Part shown: in pieces, positions 9,046 through 18,527 of the stretch
Position numbering within the stretch: the first letter of the stretch is position 1
How the letters are laid out: every line of letters begins with the position of its first letter
From: Flavobacterium terrisoli
GTDB lineage: Bacteria > Bacteroidota > Bacteroidia > Flavobacteriales > Flavobacteriaceae
Length of the DNA stretch: 64,000 bases
NCBI RefSeq assembly: GCF_030167905.1
Contig: NZ_JARGNA010000002.1
Location: forward strand, 310,001 to 374,000
Reading direction: 5' to 3'
The notes under the pieces: generated by a model
What the model was told of the DNA's origin: nothing
Databases searched by the model: none
Seen by the model: the letters and a program-made list of their open reading frames with translations, nothing else
Translations under genes and position numbers: made by a program

Positions 9046-9110
9046 TGTTAATTTGATGATTTGGTCATTTGTCTAACGAATAACCAAATACACAAATAAC
9101 CGAATACACA
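9046..9110. repeat. Low-complexity inverted repeat 1
   Basis: The gap between lptE and the next gene is built from ATTTG-type words on the left and CAAAT-type words on the right. The best arms are ATTTGGTCATTTGT (9059-9072) and ACAAATAACCGAAT (9092-9105), which pair at 12 of 14 positions. It belongs to the same structural class as the elements at 43061-43132 and 51720-51778, although the words differ. There is no T-run, so it is not a simple terminator. Confidence 0.5.
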
Positions 9111-9113
9111 ATT

Positions 9114-9938
9114 ATGAATTTAACTGATTACACCTACTTACTTAACAAACCCGATGCTATCAACGATAAGTATGCGGAAACCTTGGACAATGTGCTGAGC
9201 GCTTTTCCCTATTTTCAAAGTGCGCGTGTGTTGAAATTAAAGCATTTGTACAATCAGGATAGTTTTAATTATAATTATGCGCTCAAAGTTTCAGCTGCCT
9301 ATACCACAGACCGAAGCATTTTATTTGACTTTATCACTTCAGATTCTTTTGTATCAGTACAAAAAGGTTTGTATGAAAAGAAACTCGAAGAGTTGATGAA
9401 CATGAATGTGGTGGGAATCGAAGAAGTCGTTGTTGAATACAAACCGGTTGTCATTGACCCTTTGGAACAATCGATTCTGACTTCCATCAAAGAAGCCACA
9501 ACTTCGGAAGAACAAAAAGCAGAAGAAAAATTGGCCATTGGAAAACCTTTGGAATTCTCCAAAGACGAAAAACACTCTTTCCAGGAATGGCTGCAATTGT
9601 CGAGATTAAAACCAATCCTCCGAGAGGAAACTTCTAAAAATAGTAGCCCGGCAGACGAAGAAAAGAAGAAAAAAATCGAATTAATCGACAAATTCATTGA
9701 GAACAATCCGAAAATTTCCCCGATTGCCAAAGATGCAATCATCCCGGTAATAGAGCCAATTGCCGAAGATACTTCCTATCTGATGACCGAAACATTGGCC
9801 AGGGTTTATCTGGAACAAAAAAAATATTCCAAAGCAATACAAGCTTATGAAATATTAATTTTGAAATATCCGGAAAAAAGTAGTTTCTTTGCAGACCGAA
9901 TTTCGGATATTAGAATTTTACAACAGAATAACAATTAA
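9114..9938 (+). CDS. Conserved hypothetical protein with C-terminal TPR-like repeat
   Basis: This 274-residue protein has no signal peptide and is probably cytoplasmic. The N-terminal half is helical (DYTYLLNKPDAINDKY, SARVLKLKHLY). The middle is acidic and charged. The C-terminus has a tetratricopeptide-like pair of helices (TLARVYLEQKKYSKAIQAYE, then LKYPEKSSFFADRI). It lies 12 bp before secG, and I recognise this pairing as common in Flavobacteriaceae. Function unknown; the linkage to secG and lptE hints at envelope biogenesis, but that is an inference. Confidence 0.7.
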   Translation: MNLTDYTYLLNKPDAINDKYAETLDNVLSAFPYFQSARVLKLKHLYNQDSFNYNYALKVSAAYTTDRSILFDFITSDSFVSVQKGLYEKKLEELMNMNVVGIEEVVVEYKPVVIDPLEQSILTSIKEATTSEEQKAEEKLAIGKPLEFSKDEKHSFQEWLQLSRLKPILREETSKNSSPADEEKKKKIELIDKFIENNPKISPIAKDAIIPVIEPIAEDTSYLMTETLARVYLEQKKYSKAIQAYEILILKYPEKSSFFADRISDIRILQQNNN

Positions 9939-9950
9939 TTACAATATATC

Positions 9951-10289
9951 ATGTTTACTATTTTTTTAGCAGCAATAACTTTAGTTTGTTTCTTATTAAT
10001 CATCGCTGTGATGGTTCAAAATCCTAAAGGTGGTGGTTTATCATCTTCATTAGGCGGATCTCAAATGCTTGGTGGTGTTCAAAAAACAACTGACTTTTTA
10101 GATAAAAGTACCTGGACACTGGCAACCATTTTAATTGTTTTGATTTTATTATCAAGCATCAGTTTCCCAAGCATGGTTGGTCAATCAGATTCAAAAGTTA
10201 TCGACCAGACAGAAGTAGCTCCAAAAACTGCTGCTCCAACAACACCAACAACTACTACTCCGGCTAAACCAGCGGAAGAAAAAAAATAA
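9951..10289 (+). CDS. secG: Preprotein translocase subunit SecG
   Basis: This 112-residue membrane protein has two transmembrane segments (about 2-21 and 55-75) separated by the SecG signature NPKGGGLSSSLGG. SecG assists SecYEG in moving proteins across the inner membrane. A Thr/Pro/Ala-rich tail ending in EEKK follows the second segment, as is common in Bacteroidota SecG. It is the last gene of the miaB-secG run and is followed at once by a strong terminator. Confidence 0.95.
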   Translation: MFTIFLAAITLVCFLLIIAVMVQNPKGGGLSSSLGGSQMLGGVQKTTDFLDKSTWTLATILIVLILLSSISFPSMVGQSDSKVIDQTEVAPKTAAPTTPTTTTPAKPAEEKK

Positions 10290-10309
10290 TAAAGAGTTAT
10301 CTTTATCAC

Positions 10310-10341
10310 AATGCCAGCGCTGACATGCTGGCATTTTTTTT
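10310..10341 (+). terminator. Terminator after secG
   Basis: The arms ATGCCAGC and GCTGGCAT (10311-10334) form a hairpin followed by eight T. It separates the secG run from groES-groL. Confidence 0.9.
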
Positions 10342-10366
10342 AGGAAAAAATGGCAGTTACAAAGGC

Positions 10367-10382
10367 TTGGCACAATTTCTGA
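10367..10382 (+). promoter_or_regulatory. Sigma-54-like site upstream of groES
   Basis: TTGGCACAATTTCTGA matches the -24 part of the sigma-54 consensus (TGGCAC) exactly. At the -12 position it has CTGA instead of TTGC, so the fit is partial. The spacing is right and the groES ATG lies about 40 bp downstream. No TAnnTTTG element is evident in this gap. Confidence 0.4.
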
Positions 10383-10422
10383 AAAAAGGAAAGCAATTTA
10401 ATAACACTAACAATATAACATT

Positions 10423-10698
10423 ATGGCATTAAATATTAAACCTCTTTCAGACAGAGTGATTGTGGAACCGGCAGCAGCCGAAACACAAACAGCTTCCGGA
10501 ATCATCATTCCCGATACTGCTAAGGAAAAACCACAAAAAGGAAAAGTGGTAGCAGTAGGAAACGGTAAAAAAGACGAACCTTTAACGGTTAAAGTTGGTG
10601 ATACTGTTTTATACGGAAAATATGCCGGAACCGATTTAAAGTTCGATGGCAAAGATTATTTAATCATGCGCGAAGATGACATCTTAGCAATTATCTAA
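10423..10698 (+). CDS. groES: Co-chaperonin GroES
   Basis: This 91-residue protein is the lid of the GroEL folding chamber. The N-terminal [12 protein letters not shown], the mobile loop around [18 protein letters not shown] and the C-terminal [13 protein letters not shown] are all typical, and length is normal for GroES. groL starts 31 bp downstream, so the two form the standard operon. Confidence 0.98.
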   Translation: MALNIKPLSDRVIVEPAAAETQTASGIIIPDTAKEKPQKGKVVAVGNGKKDEPLTVKVGDTVLYGKYAGTDLKFDGKDYLIMREDDILAII

Positions 10699-10717
10699 TT
10701 CAATATTTTAAAAATAA

Positions 10718-12361
<1,644 letters not shown>

Positions 12362-12407
12362 TTCAAAGTTCAAAATTTGAACTAAAAAAACACAAAGTAT
12401 ATATATT

Positions 12408-12437
12408 AAAAAGCCTCAATTTCCTGAGGCTTTTTTT
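12408..12437. terminator. Bidirectional terminator between groL and dedA
   Basis: The arms AAAAGCCTCA and TGAGGCTTTT form a hairpin with T-runs on both strands, ending the convergent groL and DedA transcripts. Confidence 0.85.
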
Positions 12438-13125
12438 ATTCTTGGGTTTCCTCTTTAGGGTGTTTTTTTATCATTTTAAGGAACACCGGAAAAGTCGAAA
12501 GCAATATTATACCGATTACAATTTTCTCAATATGGTGTTTCAAATCAACATCAAATTTCTCTAAGAACATGCCATACAGATAATGTCCTGAAAAGATTAA
12601 GATGAATGACCAAAGAAAAGAACTCAGTATGTTATAGAACATAAATTTCTTTTTATCCATATTTACAATTCCCGCCACTATTGGCGCAAATGTTCTTACA
12701 ATCGGCAGGAAACGGGCAAAAATGATAGCTTTTCCACCATATCTCTCAAAGAAATCCTTAGACTGGATAAGGTATTTTTTCTTCCACAAAACACTGTCTT
12801 CTTTCTTATACAGGTAATAACCGCTTTTGGAACCAAACCAATAGCCAACCATGTTCCCAAGGATTCCAGCAACGGCAACCAGCACTGATAATAAAATCAC
12901 ATTAATTAAATCACTCTTGATAAAAGTGAAATTCTCCACTAAATCACGGCTGTAAATTCCGGCTAAAAAAAGCAAACTGTCGCCAGGCAAAAAGAAACCT
13001 GCAAATAAACCTGTTTCGGCAAATACAATAAATAATACAATCCAAAGACCAATCTTTACACCGCCAATAGACATGGTTATGTAAAACTCGGGATTCAGCA
13101 ATTGCATCCAATCAAAATCACTCAT
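12436..13125 (-). CDS. DedA-family membrane protein
   Basis: This 229-residue polytopic inner-membrane protein has both DedA signatures: FAETGLFAGFFLPGDSLLFL (35-54) with its conserved Glu and Asp, and FARFLPIVRTFAPIVAG (136-152) with the conserved Arg residues. Known members of this family flip polyprenyl-phosphate or phospholipids and depend on the proton gradient. Two re-entrant loops and three or four helices are suggested by the hydrophobicity. It is a single gene, convergent with groL. Confidence 0.93.
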   Translation of the reverse strand: MSDFDWMQLLNPEFYITMSIGGVKIGLWIVLFIVFAETGLFAGFFLPGDSLLFLAGIYSRDLVENFTFIKSDLINVILLSVLVAVAGILGNMVGYWFGSKSGYYLYKKEDSVLWKKKYLIQSKDFFERYGGKAIIFARFLPIVRTFAPIVAGIVNMDKKKFMFYNILSSFLWSFILIFSGHYLYGMFLEKFDVDLKHHIEKIVIGIILLSTFPVFLKMIKKHPKEETQE

Positions 13126-13195
13126 GGATTATAAAATTAGTGGGTAAAAAATTCGAGCGTGAAATTAGTGCTTTTTTTTGGGATAACCTCTAATT

Positions 13196-13963
13196 TTAAT
13201 GTTTTTGCAACACTAGATTTTGAATTAAGGAAATCGAAACCGTATGGTTCATTGCATCATCTGAAACAGAAGAAGTCACATAATGATTGAGATAACCTAG
13301 TTCTAATCGGATGTTATTGTTGTAATTCAGGCCAAACCCAATCAAAAAGCGGTTTTGGTCAAAGAATTTCCCATTAACCTCATTATTGCCTAAATTCAGA
13401 AAAACTTCATTTTGCAACACTAAATAAATTTCCTCATTGGTCGATTTCAAACTCACGAGATGGAATACATTCCGATTTAAATACCGCAATCTGTTTTGGT
13501 AATCAAAACCCATCGAAACCACATTATCGGCAACCAATGCGATTTTTTCCACCCAACGCTGTTCCAATCGAAATCTATGAGTCATGACATTTTTATCATT
13601 GTGCCATTTCTTATTGATTTGATATTGTTCCCAAAGGCGATTCTCCTTAAAAAAATCATCCGCTGCCTGGCTAAACGTATTGACCAAGGCATAACCGGCA
13701 GTTATGTTTTGTGATGGTGAAAGAAAATAAACGGCTCCCAATCTGAACAGATTCTGCTGGTTTTGCTCCAGCTGATTGTCCATCCTGAATTGGGCTTCGA
13801 TATGATAACCCCAATGGTTGGAAACTTTATACTGTCCGGCATAAGCAAACCAAATCCTTTGGTCTTGCTTGGTTTGTTGTGAAAATCCAATAACAAAAAA
13901 GAAGAGGCAAATAAAAGTGTAAAATGTTTTCAAAGCGAAGTGATTTTCGACAAAAATAAGCAT
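13196..13963 (-). CDS. DUF2490 family protein, probable outer-membrane or periplasmic
   Basis: The frame is 255 codons from the ATG at 13963. A TTG at 13933 gives MKTFYTFICLFFFVIGFSQ, a much cleaner signal peptide. It also avoids a start codon directly against the terminator hairpin of the upstream gene, so I prefer 13933. The mature part has the DUF2490 features IWFAYAGQYKVSNHWGYHIE and alternating strands ending in an aromatic-rich pattern typical of outer-membrane beta structure. Function unknown. It follows the metal-related cluster on the same strand and may or may not be co-transcribed. Confidence 0.72.
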   Translation of the reverse strand: MLIFVENHFALKTFYTFICLFFFVIGFSQQTKQDQRIWFAYAGQYKVSNHWGYHIEAQFRMDNQLEQNQQNLFRLGAVYFLSPSQNITAGYALVNTFSQAADDFFKENRLWEQYQINKKWHNDKNVMTHRFRLEQRWVEKIALVADNVVSMGFDYQNRLRYLNRNVFHLVSLKSTNEEIYLVLQNEVFLNLGNNEVNGKFFDQNRFLIGFGLNYNNNIRLELGYLNHYVTSSVSDDAMNHTVSISLIQNLVLQKH

Positions 13964-13965
13964 AA

Positions 13966-13996
13966 AAAAACTCCTTAAAAGTTAAGGAGTTTTTAA
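13966..13996 (-). terminator. Terminator after the HMA-domain gene
   Basis: On the minus strand, AACTCCTTAA and TTAAGGAGTT form a hairpin followed by seven T. It ends only 3 bp before the ATG at 13963, which argues that translation of the DUF2490 gene starts further in. Confidence 0.75.
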
Positions 13997-13998
13997 AA

Positions 13999-14340
13999 TT
14001 ATTTTCTTTCGTACATACAACAACCGTGAAGTTTGTTATAATCTTCTTCCGTCGCTTTCACGTCGTCGGTATCGTGACCTACTTTGGCGATGGCTTTTTT
14101 GACATCCGCCACCGAACATTTCTCTTCATTGATTATCAAGTGTAATGTGTGATCGTCAATATGCCAATCGGCACTCTTTACGCCTGAAACCGAAAAAGCC
14201 GCTTTTTCAATTCGCTTTTTACACATTTCACAATTGCCGTTGACTTCAATATTGTACTTGGCGTTTTTGCTCTTCTTGTCTTGTGCCTGAGTTGTAAAAC
14301 CAACAAAAAGCAACAACATTCCTAAAACTATATTTTTCAT
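13999..14340 (-). CDS. Secreted heavy-metal-associated (HMA) domain protein
   Basis: This 113-residue protein has a signal peptide (MKNIVLGMLLLFVGFTTQAQ) and then an HMA fold. The metal-binding CxxC is NCEMC (about 37-41), followed by the usual helix and strands (VSGVKSADWHIDDHTLHL). A second Cys pair (GCCMYE) is near the C-terminus. HMA domains bind soft metals such as Cu(I). It lies 18 bp after the TonB-dependent receptor gene, so the two are likely co-transcribed. A periplasmic copper or similar metal carrier is the best inference. Confidence 0.85.
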   Translation of the reverse strand: MKNIVLGMLLLFVGFTTQAQDKKSKNAKYNIEVNGNCEMCKKRIEKAAFSVSGVKSADWHIDDHTLHLIINEEKCSVADVKKAIAKVGHDTDDVKATEEDYNKLHGCCMYERK

Positions 14341-14358
14341 AATCTATATTTTAATTTT

Positions 14359-16380
14359 TTATTTTATTTTAAATCTTAATCCTGCGTAATACATCGCTCC
14401 GAATACCGGCGCGTATACAATTGACGTGTCAAAAGTTGGGCCAAAAGGATTATCAGCCCCCAAAACTGCTTTGTGCTGACTGTAATTCCCTATGTTTTCT
14501 CCACCGATATACATTTCAAATGTACTCGAAAAAGTTCTGGTAATTTGCGTATTCATCGTAGAAAATGAAGGTGAAAACTCTGGTAATTGGTCATGATGCG
14601 GATTGGTCGACGTATTGGGCAACTGTTGTTTGCCTAACCAATTCCAGGTAAAATCAAATTTCCATTGTCGTCCTTTTTCCACTATGTGTGTGGCATACTC
14701 CACATTTCCAAAGAAACGGTGTTTGGCCTGTAAAGGTCTTTGATAACTTCCCGAAATATAATCTGTCGAGATGTCATAATATTTATAGGCTGTTCTCAAA
14801 TTCAAATGCTTGATGATTTCGAGATTGAAATCAAACTGCAGGCTATTGGCATAGGACTTTCCATCCAAATTATAAAACAACACTTCTTGTGGTGAATTCA
14901 TCACATCAACCACTGCTTGGTTTTGGAAATCGGTTCTATAGAAATCAATCGTCGTATCGGCATTCATGCCAAACAGCTTGAAATTCTGGGTAAAACTCAT
15001 CCCATAATTCCAGGCAATTTCAGGATCTAAACCATAGATTTCTCCATTGGTATTCAAAACCGAAAAGGTTCTGGAGCTGGCAAAAAGATTTTGGTTTTCG
15101 GCAAAAATATTCGCCGCACGCTTTCCTCTTCCGGCAGAAAAACGCAATACGGCTTTGTCCCACGGATTGTATTTTACGTGCAATCTTGGGGTAAAAAATG
15201 CTCCTAACCTATTGTGGTAATCGATTCGTCCGCCGAGAATATAACTGAACTTATCGTTGTCATCAAAAGTGTATTCAAAGAATGCCCCAACCGAATTGTC
15301 TATCCTGCTTACGTCAGCCAGATTTACAAACTCAGCATATTTGTCATAAGAGAAATTCAATCCTGTAGCAAACTTGTGCATCGTATTGCTGATAATCGAA
15401 TTGAAAATCAGGTTCGAATAATAACTCTGCTGTTTGATGTCATACTGGTTTAATCCAAAATAAGATTCCTGATTGTGGCTACTAAAGGCATTTTGAAAAC
15501 CGATGCTTTGGTATGGCATTTCCTTGAAGACATAACCAATCTTAGAAGAGAAATCCAAACGCTCAGTATTGATTTCAGAACCCCAATAATTGGTCGTCAA
15601 TCGGTCTCTGTCAGGATCAAAATCGAGTTGACCGGTTTGTTTTTTGTCGTTCATATAGCGGACATTCAAAAACGAAACCCAACCGGTTTCCGGATTGTTG
15701 TATTGCCAACGATTGGCAATGTTAAATTGTTTGCCTAACGGATTATCCATAAAGCCATCGTCGTTCATGTCGTTTTTGGAAACGCGTGCATTGCCGTGAA
15801 CAAACAAGCTCGTCGACCATTTATCGGAAACTTTTTTGTTGAAATGGGTATTCAATTCGTAACGGCTTCCGGTGTCACCATAAGCATTTACGAAAAATGG
15901 AATATCGCCAATCGGCTTAATCAATTCGGTGTTAATCTGGCCTGAAATACTTTCGTAACCATTGACAACGCTTCCGGCACCTTTGGTGATTTGGATGCTT
16001 TCTACCCAGGTCCCGGGTGTAAAAGACAATCCATAAGCCTGCGAAGCACCGCGAACCGAAGGAATATTTTCCTCGGTAATCATGATATACGGACTGGTCA
16101 GCCCAAGCATTTTGATTTGTTTGGTTCCGGTTAAAGCATCCGAAAAATTCACATCGATTGACGGATTGGTTTCGAAGCTTTCTGCCAAGTTACAACATGC
16201 GGCTTTGAGTAATTCCTTACTCGTAACCAAAGTCGTATTGGCCGTGACATTGAGTGATTTTTTTATTCCCTTTCGGCTGCCTTCTACCTTAACGGTTTTC
16301 AAAGTATCCTGTTTTAAAGTTTCTTGTGAAAAGCTTAAGACAGAAAACAACAGCGTTAGGAATAACAGTGTTTTTTTCAT
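14359..16380 (-). CDS. TonB-dependent receptor, probably for a metal
   Basis: This 673-residue outer-membrane receptor has a signal peptide (1-19), a plug domain (about 28-155, with QIKMLGLTSPYIMITEEN and the SGQINTELIKP end) and a 22-strand barrel ending in an aromatic-rich strand. It lacks an N-terminal carboxypeptidase-like domain. Adjacent cysteines at 62-63 (KAACCNLAESFETNPS) sit in the plug, which is unusual for TonB receptors. Flanking Cys-rich and HMA genes suggest transport of copper or another thiophilic metal. No SusD partner is present. The substrate is an inference. Confidence 0.88.
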   Translation of the reverse strand: MKKTLLFLTLLFSVLSFSQETLKQDTLKTVKVEGSRKGIKKSLNVTANTTLVTSKELLKAACCNLAESFETNPSIDVNFSDALTGTKQIKMLGLTSPYIMITEENIPSVRGASQAYGLSFTPGTWVESIQITKGAGSVVNGYESISGQINTELIKPIGDIPFFVNAYGDTGSRYELNTHFNKKVSDKWSTSLFVHGNARVSKNDMNDDGFMDNPLGKQFNIANRWQYNNPETGWVSFLNVRYMNDKKQTGQLDFDPDRDRLTTNYWGSEINTERLDFSSKIGYVFKEMPYQSIGFQNAFSSHNQESYFGLNQYDIKQQSYYSNLIFNSIISNTMHKFATGLNFSYDKYAEFVNLADVSRIDNSVGAFFEYTFDDNDKFSYILGGRIDYHNRLGAFFTPRLHVKYNPWDKAVLRFSAGRGKRAANIFAENQNLFASSRTFSVLNTNGEIYGLDPEIAWNYGMSFTQNFKLFGMNADTTIDFYRTDFQNQAVVDVMNSPQEVLFYNLDGKSYANSLQFDFNLEIIKHLNLRTAYKYYDISTDYISGSYQRPLQAKHRFFGNVEYATHIVEKGRQWKFDFTWNWLGKQQLPNTSTNPHHDQLPEFSPSFSTMNTQITRTFSSTFEMYIGGENIGNYSQHKAVLGADNPFGPTFDTSIVYAPVFGAMYYAGLRFKIK

Positions 16381-16460
16381 TGTTTGTTGATTTAAAATTA
16401 ATTCTATTTCAAATGATTCTCAGCATAAGCCATGAGAATCCGAACGGAATTCAGATTAAA

Positions 16461-16880
16461 TCAGGCGTAAAAAGTGTATTGACAGTAGAGTTTGTAAAGC
16501 GGCGGTGCATTGGAATCGCAATAGAAAGCCGCATTCTCATTTGAGATTTTCGCAGTTTGAACCGCAGCAGAAGTATGGCTGCTATATTCTGAGAAAAAAG
16601 CAGGTTCAAAATCCAGGGAAATCGTCTTGATGATGATTTTCTCGGTTTTGTTTTTAAGGTTTATTTTCTTGTCAGAACAACATTTTTTGTGTGTTGTTTC
16701 AGGTTTGGCACAACAGGTTTTTTCAACCACAACCGGTTCATCACAAACCTCTTCCTGTGAAAAAACAGAAGAAACTGAGGCTATTTTCCCTTCGCAATAA
16801 TGCACCGTAAACGCCAGACCCGAATTGGAAACCAATATCAGCAAGGCGGTTAAAATACTTATGTGCTTTTTAAAATTCAT
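16461..16880 (-). CDS. HYC_CC_PP family Cys-rich secreted protein
   Basis: This 139-residue protein has a signal peptide (about 1-24) and then the motifs that give the family its name: HYC (27-29), two CC pairs (56-57 and 67-68) and PP (126-127, NAPPLYKLYC). It has about ten cysteines in all, so metal binding is likely but not demonstrated here. It is the first gene of the minus-strand cluster with the TonB receptor and the HMA protein. A TATCTTTG -7 element sits only 4 bp before the ATG, so the transcript may be nearly leaderless. Confidence 0.8.
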   Translation of the reverse strand: MNFKKHISILTALLILVSNSGLAFTVHYCEGKIASVSSVFSQEEVCDEPVVVEKTCCAKPETTHKKCCSDKKINLKNKTEKIIIKTISLDFEPAFFSEYSSHTSAAVQTAKISNENAAFYCDSNAPPLYKLYCQYTFYA

Positions 16881-16884
16881 GTTG

Positions 16885-16892
16885 CAAAGATA
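16885..16892 (-). promoter_or_regulatory. -7 element of the metal cluster promoter
   Basis: On the minus strand this is TATCTTTG, a full match to TAnnTTTG, ending 4 bp before the ATG at 16880. No good -33 element is seen. Transcription would begin at or next to the start codon. Confidence 0.4.
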
Positions 16893-16920
16893 ATTAAATA
16901 CGAAAAAGCTTTCCTTAAAA

Positions 16921-17364
16921 TTAACTTATTCTTTTTTGGTAATAAAAACCGGGAATAAAAAGCATTATAAAAATAGGCTGGATTAAAAATCTTCTGAGAT
17001 AAAATAGTGTCATTTTGTTTTCTTCTCCAAAGAATGTCAGCACAAAGATGAAACTGATCATCAGTATGGAACCCAAAATCATATAGAGTAACATCGAAAA
17101 CTTGACGATTTTTTTATCCTTAAAAATGACGTACAACAAAAACAGGGAAATAACAGAATTGATGTAAAATCGAAAGCCTAAACTGAAAAATAGCTTGAAG
17201 ACATTGAATTGCGGTAACTTTGAATGTGCATATTCCGTTTTGAAATAAGCCAGAAACGGATCATAAAACAATTGGTCTTCAAACACTCTGATTAAAACCA
17301 GAAGCAGAGTCAGAAAAAAAGCCCAAAACAGTTGTGTCTTATTTTTTAGGAGTTGTTGTAGCAT
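16921..17364 (-). CDS. Exosortase F-associated membrane protein
   Basis: Taken from the ATG at 17364 (MLQQLLKNKTQLFWAF), the protein has 147 residues. The frame extends upstream to 17409, but that part overlaps xrtF further. It has four predicted membrane helices (about 10-25, 60-78, 86-106 and 125-140) and a conserved VFEDQLFYDPFLAYFK segment. It overlaps the end of xrtF by 26 bp, so the two are translated together. This matches the small partner gene known to accompany XrtF in Flavobacteria. Its mechanism is unknown. Confidence 0.8.
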   Translation of the reverse strand: MLQQLLKNKTQLFWAFFLTLLLVLIRVFEDQLFYDPFLAYFKTEYAHSKLPQFNVFKLFFSLGFRFYINSVISLFLLYVIFKDKKIVKFSMLLYMILGSILMISFIFVLTFFGEENKMTLFYLRRFLIQPIFIMLFIPGFYYQKRIS

Positions 17365-17896
17365 GTAATGAAAATTTATTGACCCAAATAACCCAAAGCA
17401 AAAATACAATTCCGTAGATAATCAACGGAAAAATAACACCATGGAGAATGTGTTCATATTCCGGAAAACTATATAATGCAACGCAAAGCAAAGCAATTCG
17501 GGCAATATTCAGGATATGGATTAAAACACTTCCGAGCAGTATGAAAATGATGGTTTTTTTGAATTCTCCGGTAAAAGCGATTACAAATGAAATAAACAGG
17601 ATAATCACACTCAAAGCGTTGCAACCTTCAATAATGCGGGAAATATATTTGCCTTTGTATATGATTTTGATGCTGGGTTCTTTTCCGTGTGACTCGATAT
17701 AGGCACCGGCATCAAACAAAGTCAAGACCGATTGGGTTTGATTGGCCACCAATTGTGAAAACGAATCGATTTCATTTCTTTCCACATTAAACCGGTTCAG
17801 ATAAGATTGGTAAATGATGGTTAAAACCAAATACGTCAGCAAAAACTTCCCCAGAAAAAGTAAAAACGGTTTGTATTGCAGCACTAGGTTTTTCAA
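17339..17896 (-). CDS. xrtF: Exosortase family protein XrtF
   Basis: The open frame reaches 18070, but the upstream part overlaps the divergent GAF gene and its promoter. A TTG at 17896 gives a 185-residue protein of typical XrtF size. Its helices carry the exosortase catalytic residues: Cys92 (EGCNALSV), Arg133 (NIARIALL) and His152 (ILHGVIFP). Exosortases are transpeptidase-like membrane enzymes that process C-terminal sorting signals at the inner membrane. No protein in the window carries an obvious matching sorting signal. Confidence 0.85.
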   Translation of the reverse strand: MKNLVLQYKPFLLFLGKFLLTYLVLTIIYQSYLNRFNVERNEIDSFSQLVANQTQSVLTLFDAGAYIESHGKEPSIKIIYKGKYISRIIEGCNALSVIILFISFVIAFTGEFKKTIIFILLGSVLIHILNIARIALLCVALYSFPEYEHILHGVIFPLIIYGIVFLLWVIWVNKFSLHATTTPKK

Positions 17897-17943
17897 AATG
17901 GAATTTTTAACAAATTTATATAAAATAAAAAAAGTGCAGTCGT

Positions 17944-17951
17944 TACTTTTG
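17944..17951 (+). promoter_or_regulatory. -7 element of the GAF-protein gene
   Basis: TACTTTTG matches TAnnTTTG and lies 15 bp before the ATG at 17967. No -33 TTTG is seen at 19-21 bp upstream. Confidence 0.4.
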
Positions 17952-17966
17952 CATAAAAAATTGAAA

Positions 17967-18422
17967 ATGAATTTCGAAAACTTAAAACCACAGGTCATTG
18001 CCATACTTTCTGAAACCAATGTCGAAAGAGATTTGAAATTGAAAAGGCTTTGCCAATTCCTGTCGGACAATGTGGATTACTACAATTGGGTTGGTTTTTA
18101 TTTTGCCAATCACGACAACAAAACTTTACACCTCGGGTCATACGTTGGCGCCGAAACGGATCATACGGTAATTCCGTTTGGAAAAGGCATTTGCGGCCAG
18201 GTGGCCGAATCCAATGCCAACTTTGTCGTTCCGGATGTTTCCGCACAGGATAATTATATCGCCTGCAGCTTTACCGTAAAGTCGGAAATCGTCGTGCCGT
18301 TATTTGTAAATGGCATTAACATTGGGCAAATCGATATTGACAGCCATGTGATTGATCCGTTTACGGAAGCCGACGAACGATTTTTAGAGTTTGTAAATGA
18401 GGAAGTTGCCAAACTTTTTTAA
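17967..18422 (+). CDS. GAF-domain protein, free methionine-(R)-sulfoxide reductase-like
   Basis: The protein is 151 residues from the ATG at 17967; the longer frame back to 17814 lies within xrtF and is rejected. It is a single GAF domain of the fRMsr/YebR type: NWVGFYF, GKGICGQVAE, VPDVSAQDNYIAC, SEIVVPLF and GQIDIDSH. Family enzymes reduce free methionine-R-sulfoxide with three cysteines. The two Cys in GICG and IAC are here, but the third, just before GKGICG in the E. coli enzyme as I recall it, is absent. Activity is therefore plausible but not assured. Confidence 0.82.
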   Translation: MNFENLKPQVIAILSETNVERDLKLKRLCQFLSDNVDYYNWVGFYFANHDNKTLHLGSYVGAETDHTVIPFGKGICGQVAESNANFVVPDVSAQDNYIACSFTVKSEIVVPLFVNGINIGQIDIDSHVIDPFTEADERFLEFVNEEVAKLF

Positions 18423-18440
18423 GTTATTGCGCTCTTTTTA

Positions 18441-18471
18441 TTTGCCTAATCAAAAAATAAAATTACCTTTG
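18441..18471 (+). promoter_or_regulatory. rpsO promoter
   Basis: TTTG (18441-18444), a 19-bp spacer and TAccTTTG (18464-18471) form a perfect match to the Bacteroidota housekeeping promoter. The leader to the rpsO ATG would be about 50 nt, room for S15 autoregulation. Confidence 0.75.
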
Positions 18472-18527
18472 CACACGAATTAGGAAAACCTTAATTCATA
18501 CATAATAATCATTTAAATAATATTGGC

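Noticed and set aside
17814..17966. N-terminal extension of the GAF-protein frame
   Set aside because: It lies within xrtF and upstream of a good TAnnTTTG element. The conserved GAF sequence begins at 17967.
17897..18070. N-terminal extension of the XrtF frame
   Set aside because: It overlaps the divergent GAF gene and its promoter and does not look like part of an exosortase.
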